Shown here one piece after another: positions 5,334-8,312 of a stretch of DNA of 8,312 bases (positions within the stretch are counted from its first letter, which is position 1; each line of letters begins with the position of its first letter). The stretch lies in NCBI GenBank assembly GCA_938030915.1, contig CALHIO010000024.1, positions 1-8,312 of the forward strand. The letters are read 5' to 3'. The notes under the pieces were generated by a model. The model was not told the DNA's origin. It saw only the letters and a program-made list of their open reading frames with translations, and ran no database searches. Origin of the DNA: an uncultured Gemmatimonadota bacterium (lineage in GTDB: Bacteria > Gemmatimonadota > Gemmatimonadetes > Longimicrobiales > Gaopeijiaceae). A program made the position numbers and the translations under genes.

Positions 5334-7457
5334 TCACACCGTGGCGAGCTTCCTCGCGTCGACGGGCTCGAAGTGCTGGCCCGGCGTCCAGCTGGTCACG
5401 TATCCGCACACGGCACTGGCCGCCACCGAGTAGGGAGACCCGAGGTAGAGATTCCCGGGACCCGATCGGCCGGGGAAGTTCCGGTTCTGCGACGAGATCG
5501 AGACTTCGTCCGGCGAGCTCGTCACCCCCGGTCCCGCCGCGATGCATGCCCCGCAACCGGGCTCGATAAATTCCGCACCCATGCGCTCGAACAACTCGAG
5601 GTAGCCCTGCTCGCGGCAGTACTCCCGCACCTCGGTCGACCCGCACTGGATGAAAACCTGAACGTCAGGGTGGACCCGAAGGCCCTGCTCATCGGCGTCC
5701 GCGAAGACACGAGCGTACATGTCCATGTCTTCCTTCTTCCCGGCCGTGCAGGAGCCGGCGTACGCGATGTCGATCCGGATCGGCGCGTCTCCCAGCTCGT
5801 CGATGAAGACGCCGTTACCCGGATCGTTCGGGAGCGCAGCCATTGGACGGATCACCGACGCATCGATCTCGATGACCTTCACGTACTCAGCCTCCGGATC
5901 GGACTGCATACCGGAGATCAGCTCCTCGGCCCGAGCGCGACTCATGCCGCGCTCGTTGACCATGAACTCGACCGATTTTTCGTCCGCAGCAATGATCCCG
6001 GTGAAGGCCCCGACCTCCGCGGCCATGTTCGTCATCGTGGCTCGCTCGTCGACGGAGAGCGCCTCGACGGCCGGTCCGGCATACTCGATGATCTGCCCGA
6101 TCGCCTCTCCGTCCCGGATGTACGGGTGGCGAAGGATTTCCAGCATGTAGTCCTTGGCCGTGACATTGGCCGCGGGCTCGCCACTGATCACGACCTTGAA
6201 CGACTGAGGAACCTTCACCCGGACGTCCTTCGTGATCCAGGAATTGAAGATCGCCGTTGTCCCGACCCCGAACGCCACGGCCCCGATTGCCCCGGCATGA
6301 GGCGTATGAGAGTCCGTCCCGATGATGAGCATCCCGGGCTCGGCATACTCTTCGAGGATCTTCGAGTGGCAGATGGCCTGAGAGCCGAGGCGGTTCCCCA
6401 TCTGCTCGCCGTACAGCTTCACGCCCTGCTTCTCGGCGAAGGTACGCTGCTTGACCTCGAGCTCGTTGGCGACGTCGAGCAGGCCCTGCTCGATGCGCTC
6501 CTGGCTCATGACCTTGTCGAGGAACGTGAGGTGGTCCCGGAAGAACAGAATCGAGTCCCTGTCGACCACCTTCGCATCGGCGCCGACCTTGTCCTCGAAG
6601 AAGATCGAGGCCATCGGCGTCACGTACTCATGGCTGAAGCGGATATCAGTCCGGAAGAAGCCGGCGTCTCCGGGCCGCACCCAGCTCACGCCCGTCTCGC
6701 CCGCCGTAGCATCGGTCACCAGGTGTTTCGCGAAGATCTTTTCCGCCAGCGTCATCGGTCGAGTCTGCGCCGGCGCCTCCATCGTCACGGCGCCGTCGGC
6801 AGGAGCCCCACCCTGCGCTGCCGTGAGGGGGATCGACACCTTGCCCTGGAGGCGGGCCACATTGAACTCGAAGAGGCCACCGTACTCGATGATCTGGCGA
6901 GTGATCTCGTCCTTGCCATCGGTGAACTCCGAGAGCTGGATCTCCTCGCCGGCCTTGATCCGATCGATGATGCCGAAGTCGCTCGTCGTCAGGACGCCGA
7001 GGTTTTGACAGTTCTCGTTGTAGATCCGCTCGATACTCTCGGCGACCACGACCTGGATGCCTGCATGCAGTTCCGCGTACGGGCTCGCTTCCCGGCTGCT
7101 CCCCTTCCCTCGACGCTTACCCGCGACCGAACAGACGAAGCCACCGTTACGCACGGCGTTTCGCTCGACCGGGTACTCCGTTTCACCGGTAGACTGGTTC
7201 GTCGTGCGGAGTCCGAGGTACGGGAAGTCACCCAGCGTCTCGTCGTAGAAGAAGCAGATGTAGGCGGGCGTGATCTCATCGGTAGAGATCTGATCGCGTA
7301 AGTTGGCCTTCAGCTCGTCCGTCAGTTCGACGTCCTGACCGTCATACAGCTGGCCTTTGACCAGCTCGGCGTCGTCGAGTAGGTAGAGAATCCGACCGTC
7401 GAACTTCAATGTGGTCGGGCGCTTTTCGATGGTGCGGTCGAGGAGGTCCTTGATCAT
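5334..7457 (-). CDS. Aconitase-superfamily hydro-lyase with N-terminal swivel domain (LeuD-like then LeuC-like)
   Basis: 707-residue [4Fe-4S] dehydratase/isomerase. The swivel (LeuD-like) domain comes first, about 55-200: STDEITPAY (58-66), then GKGSSREA (117-124) with the catalytic Ser120 and substrate-binding Arg122, and DFGIIDRI (160-167). A Gly/Ala/Pro-rich linker (about 205-235) leads to the LeuC-like catalytic part, starting at MTLAEKI: GTDSHTPHAGAIG (380-392), GSCTAGK (568-574) with cluster ligand Cys570, CGAC (635-638) with ligands Cys635 and Cys638, and NRNFPGR (658-664) with two substrate-binding Arg. All expected cluster and active-site residues are present, so it should be active. 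The substrate could be citrate/isocitrate, isopropylmalate or homoaconitate; nothing nearby decides this. I chose the ATG at 7457 because AAGGGA lies five bases upstream and homology-like sequence begins there; the frame stays open to 8135, but that part overlaps the divergent gene. The order resembles AcnB without its HEAT domain. Confidence 0.85.
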   Translation of the reverse strand: MIKDLLDRTIEKRPTTLKFDGRILYLLDDAELVKGQLYDGQDVELTDELKANLRDQISTDEITPAYICFFYDETLGDFPYLGLRTTNQSTGETEYPVERNAVRNGGFVCSVAGKRRGKGSSREASPYAELHAGIQVVVAESIERIYNENCQNLGVLTTSDFGIIDRIKAGEEIQLSEFTDGKDEITRQIIEYGGLFEFNVARLQGKVSIPLTAAQGGAPADGAVTMEAPAQTRPMTLAEKIFAKHLVTDATAGETGVSWVRPGDAGFFRTDIRFSHEYVTPMASIFFEDKVGADAKVVDRDSILFFRDHLTFLDKVMSQERIEQGLLDVANELEVKQRTFAEKQGVKLYGEQMGNRLGSQAICHSKILEEYAEPGMLIIGTDSHTPHAGAIGAVAFGVGTTAIFNSWITKDVRVKVPQSFKVVISGEPAANVTAKDYMLEILRHPYIRDGEAIGQIIEYAGPAVEALSVDERATMTNMAAEVGAFTGIIAADEKSVEFMVNERGMSRARAEELISGMQSDPEAEYVKVIEIDASVIRPMAALPNDPGNGVFIDELGDAPIRIDIAYAGSCTAGKKEDMDMYARVFADADEQGLRVHPDVQVFIQCGSTEVREYCREQGYLELFERMGAEFIEPGCGACIAAGPGVTSSPDEVSISSQNRNFPGRSGPGNLYLGSPYSVAASAVCGYVTSWTPGQHFEPVDARKLATV

Positions 7458-7658
7458 GCGCGTCCCTTGCGAGTCTTGGCTGACCCTCTCGAGCCCGCAC
7501 ACGCCGGTTCGGGAGGGACCTGAAAGGTGTTGGAGCGGGGAGTCGGGGCAAGTGGTTCCGACGACCACCGGGGACGTCGCACGCGGGCAACCGTTCGCGG
7601 TTGCTCGACCATCTACAGAGGTCGTGCATCGGGACAAACCGTCCGGAGAAGGGGTGAG
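7458..7658. other. 201-base divergent intergenic region
   Basis: This gap separates the minus-strand aconitase-family gene from the plus-strand propeller gene and must carry both promoters. I see ribosome-binding sites at each edge (AAGGGA for the aconitase, AGAAGG for the propeller) and one perfect palindrome (7587-7604). No convincing -35/-10 pair is visible in either direction; a minus-strand TTGTCC/TAGATG pair with a 16-base spacer is too weak to call. No small open frame with a credible ribosome-binding site was seen. Confidence 0.6.
7587..7604. promoter_or_regulatory. Perfect 7-bp inverted repeat with TTCG centre (candidate operator or 5'-UTR hairpin)
   Basis: GCAACCG and CGGTTGC flank TTCG without a mismatch. 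It lies 54 bases before the propeller ATG and about 130 bases before the aconitase ATG, in a gap shared by divergent genes. No U tract follows on either strand, so it is not an intrinsic terminator. It could be a dimeric regulator site serving both promoters, or a stable UUCG-loop hairpin in the propeller leader RNA. Confidence 0.4.
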
Positions 7659-8312
7659 ATGAGGATTCAACAGTGGGTCGGAGTGGGCACCGCAGTACTC
7701 GCCCTGGGGATGACCGGGGTTCCGGCACAGGGACAGACGACAGTCGAACTCCCTGCGGCGGACCGTGCGCTGAGCGCGGACTTCGAGGAGGTCTACCGTG
7801 TGGGATCCTTCGACGGCGACCTGTGGGAGACGTTCGGTGAGATCACCGGTCTCTCCTTCGATGCGGCAGGAAATCTCTTCATCCTCGATCGGCAGGCCTC
7901 CCAGGTGACCGTCGTGGATGCCCGGGGCTCCTTCGTTCGTACCGTGGGCCAGGCCGGGGAGGGCCCCGGCGAATTCCGCATGCCGATGGCCTTCACGGCA
8001 ATGCCCGACGGCTCCCTCGTCGTCGCCGATCTGGGACATCGATCCTACCAGCTCTTCGATGCAGACGGCTCGTTCGATCGGATGGTCTCCATGGGCGGAG
8101 GAGACGTGATCCGCCTGGGTGACATCGCCCCCCACCCGAGTGGCACTGCCATCGTCTCGGGAGGAGGAGGAAGGGCGATCACCATGCGCGCCGGTCCCGG
8201 AGGAGCTCCGTCTGCTCCCCAGACGCGGCCGATCGACGTCGTCTCGCTCACGGGAGCCGTGGCGGGCGTCGAGGCGATCGCGCAGGCGTGGCAGCCGCCC
8301 CGAGACGACCGG
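7659..8312 (+). CDS. Exported 6-bladed beta-propeller (NHL-like) protein, 3' end cut off by the window
   Basis: The first 218 residues are visible and the frame is still open at the window edge. The ATG has AGAAGG six bases upstream. Residues 1-25 form a signal peptide (MRIQQW, hydrophobic core, probable cut at VPA or AQG); there is no lipobox Cys, so the protein is likely periplasmic or secreted. The mature part shows repeated propeller strands of the NHL/6-bladed type: GEITGLSFDAAGNLFILDR (60-78), VTVVDARGSFVRTVG (83-97), the characteristic GQAGEGPGEFRMP (97-109), then PDGSLVVADLGHRSYQLFDADGSFDR. A Gly/Ala/Pro-rich segment follows (about 168-190). Such proteins are common, often in many paralogues, in Bacteroidota and Gemmatimonadota; most have no known ligand. 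Divergent from the aconitase-family gene. The family is well supported by the repeat pattern; the function is unknown. Confidence 0.8.
   Translation, partial: MRIQQWVGVGTAVLALGMTGVPAQGQTTVELPAADRALSADFEEVYRVGSFDGDLWETFGEITGLSFDAAGNLFILDRQASQVTVVDARGSFVRTVGQAGEGPGEFRMPMAFTAMPDGSLVVADLGHRSYQLFDADGSFDRMVSMGGGDVIRLGDIAPHPSGTAIVSGGGGRAITMRAGPGGAPSAPQTRPIDVVSLTGAVAGVEAIAQAWQPPRDDR

Noticed and set aside
5079..7301. A 740-codon open frame on the plus strand, opposite the aconitase-family gene
   Set aside because: It is antisense to a gene with clear catalytic motifs. Its translation is Arg/Asp/His/Leu-rich without any recognisable domain, as expected from the reverse frame of a GC-rich gene.
7458..8135. 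226-codon N-terminal extension of the aconitase frame
   Set aside because: It would run across the divergent promoter region and the propeller gene. The extra residues show no aconitase-like features, and a good ribosome-binding site precedes the ATG at 7457.

Overview
The window is GC-rich, gene-dense bacterial chromosome. No RNA gene, insertion sequence, CRISPR array or phage gene is visible. Two outer-membrane proteins (a POTRA-less Omp85 barrel and an OmpA/Pal-type lipoprotein), a lipoprotein form of an HpcH/HpaI-like aldolase and an exported 6-bladed beta-propeller point to a diderm. The mix resembles Gemmatimonadota or a similar phylum, but this is inference: no marker gene is present.

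Layout. A plus-strand Omp85 barrel gene (19-1215) converges on four minus-strand genes. In transcription order, right to left, these are an aconitase-superfamily hydro-lyase (5334-7457), an HpcH/HpaI-like lipoprotein (4223-5221), biosynthetic arginine decarboxylase speA (2124-4166) and an OmpA-domain lipoprotein (1301-1984). A strong Rho-independent terminator (1221-1259) closes the minus-strand series between the convergent genes. At the right edge a plus-strand beta-propeller gene (7659 to beyond the window end) is divergent from the aconitase across a 201-base gap that holds a perfect interrupted palindrome. No gap between genes exceeds 300 bases.

How the genes relate. The aldolase-like gene and speA are about 56 bases apart with no terminator between them, so they may be co-transcribed from a sigma70-like promoter at 5254-5282. 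The ompA-like gene has its own sigma54-like -24/-12 element. The aconitase and speA are metabolic housekeeping genes (hydro-lyase chemistry; arginine to agmatine for polyamines), whereas the outer genes act in the envelope. No single pathway links all six.

Most notable points: the HpcH/HpaI-like lipoprotein keeps the family scaffold but appears to lack several catalytic positions; the aconitase has its swivel domain in front of its Fe-S domain; and there are several unannotated regulatory-looking sites. I found no convincing new multi-gene system.
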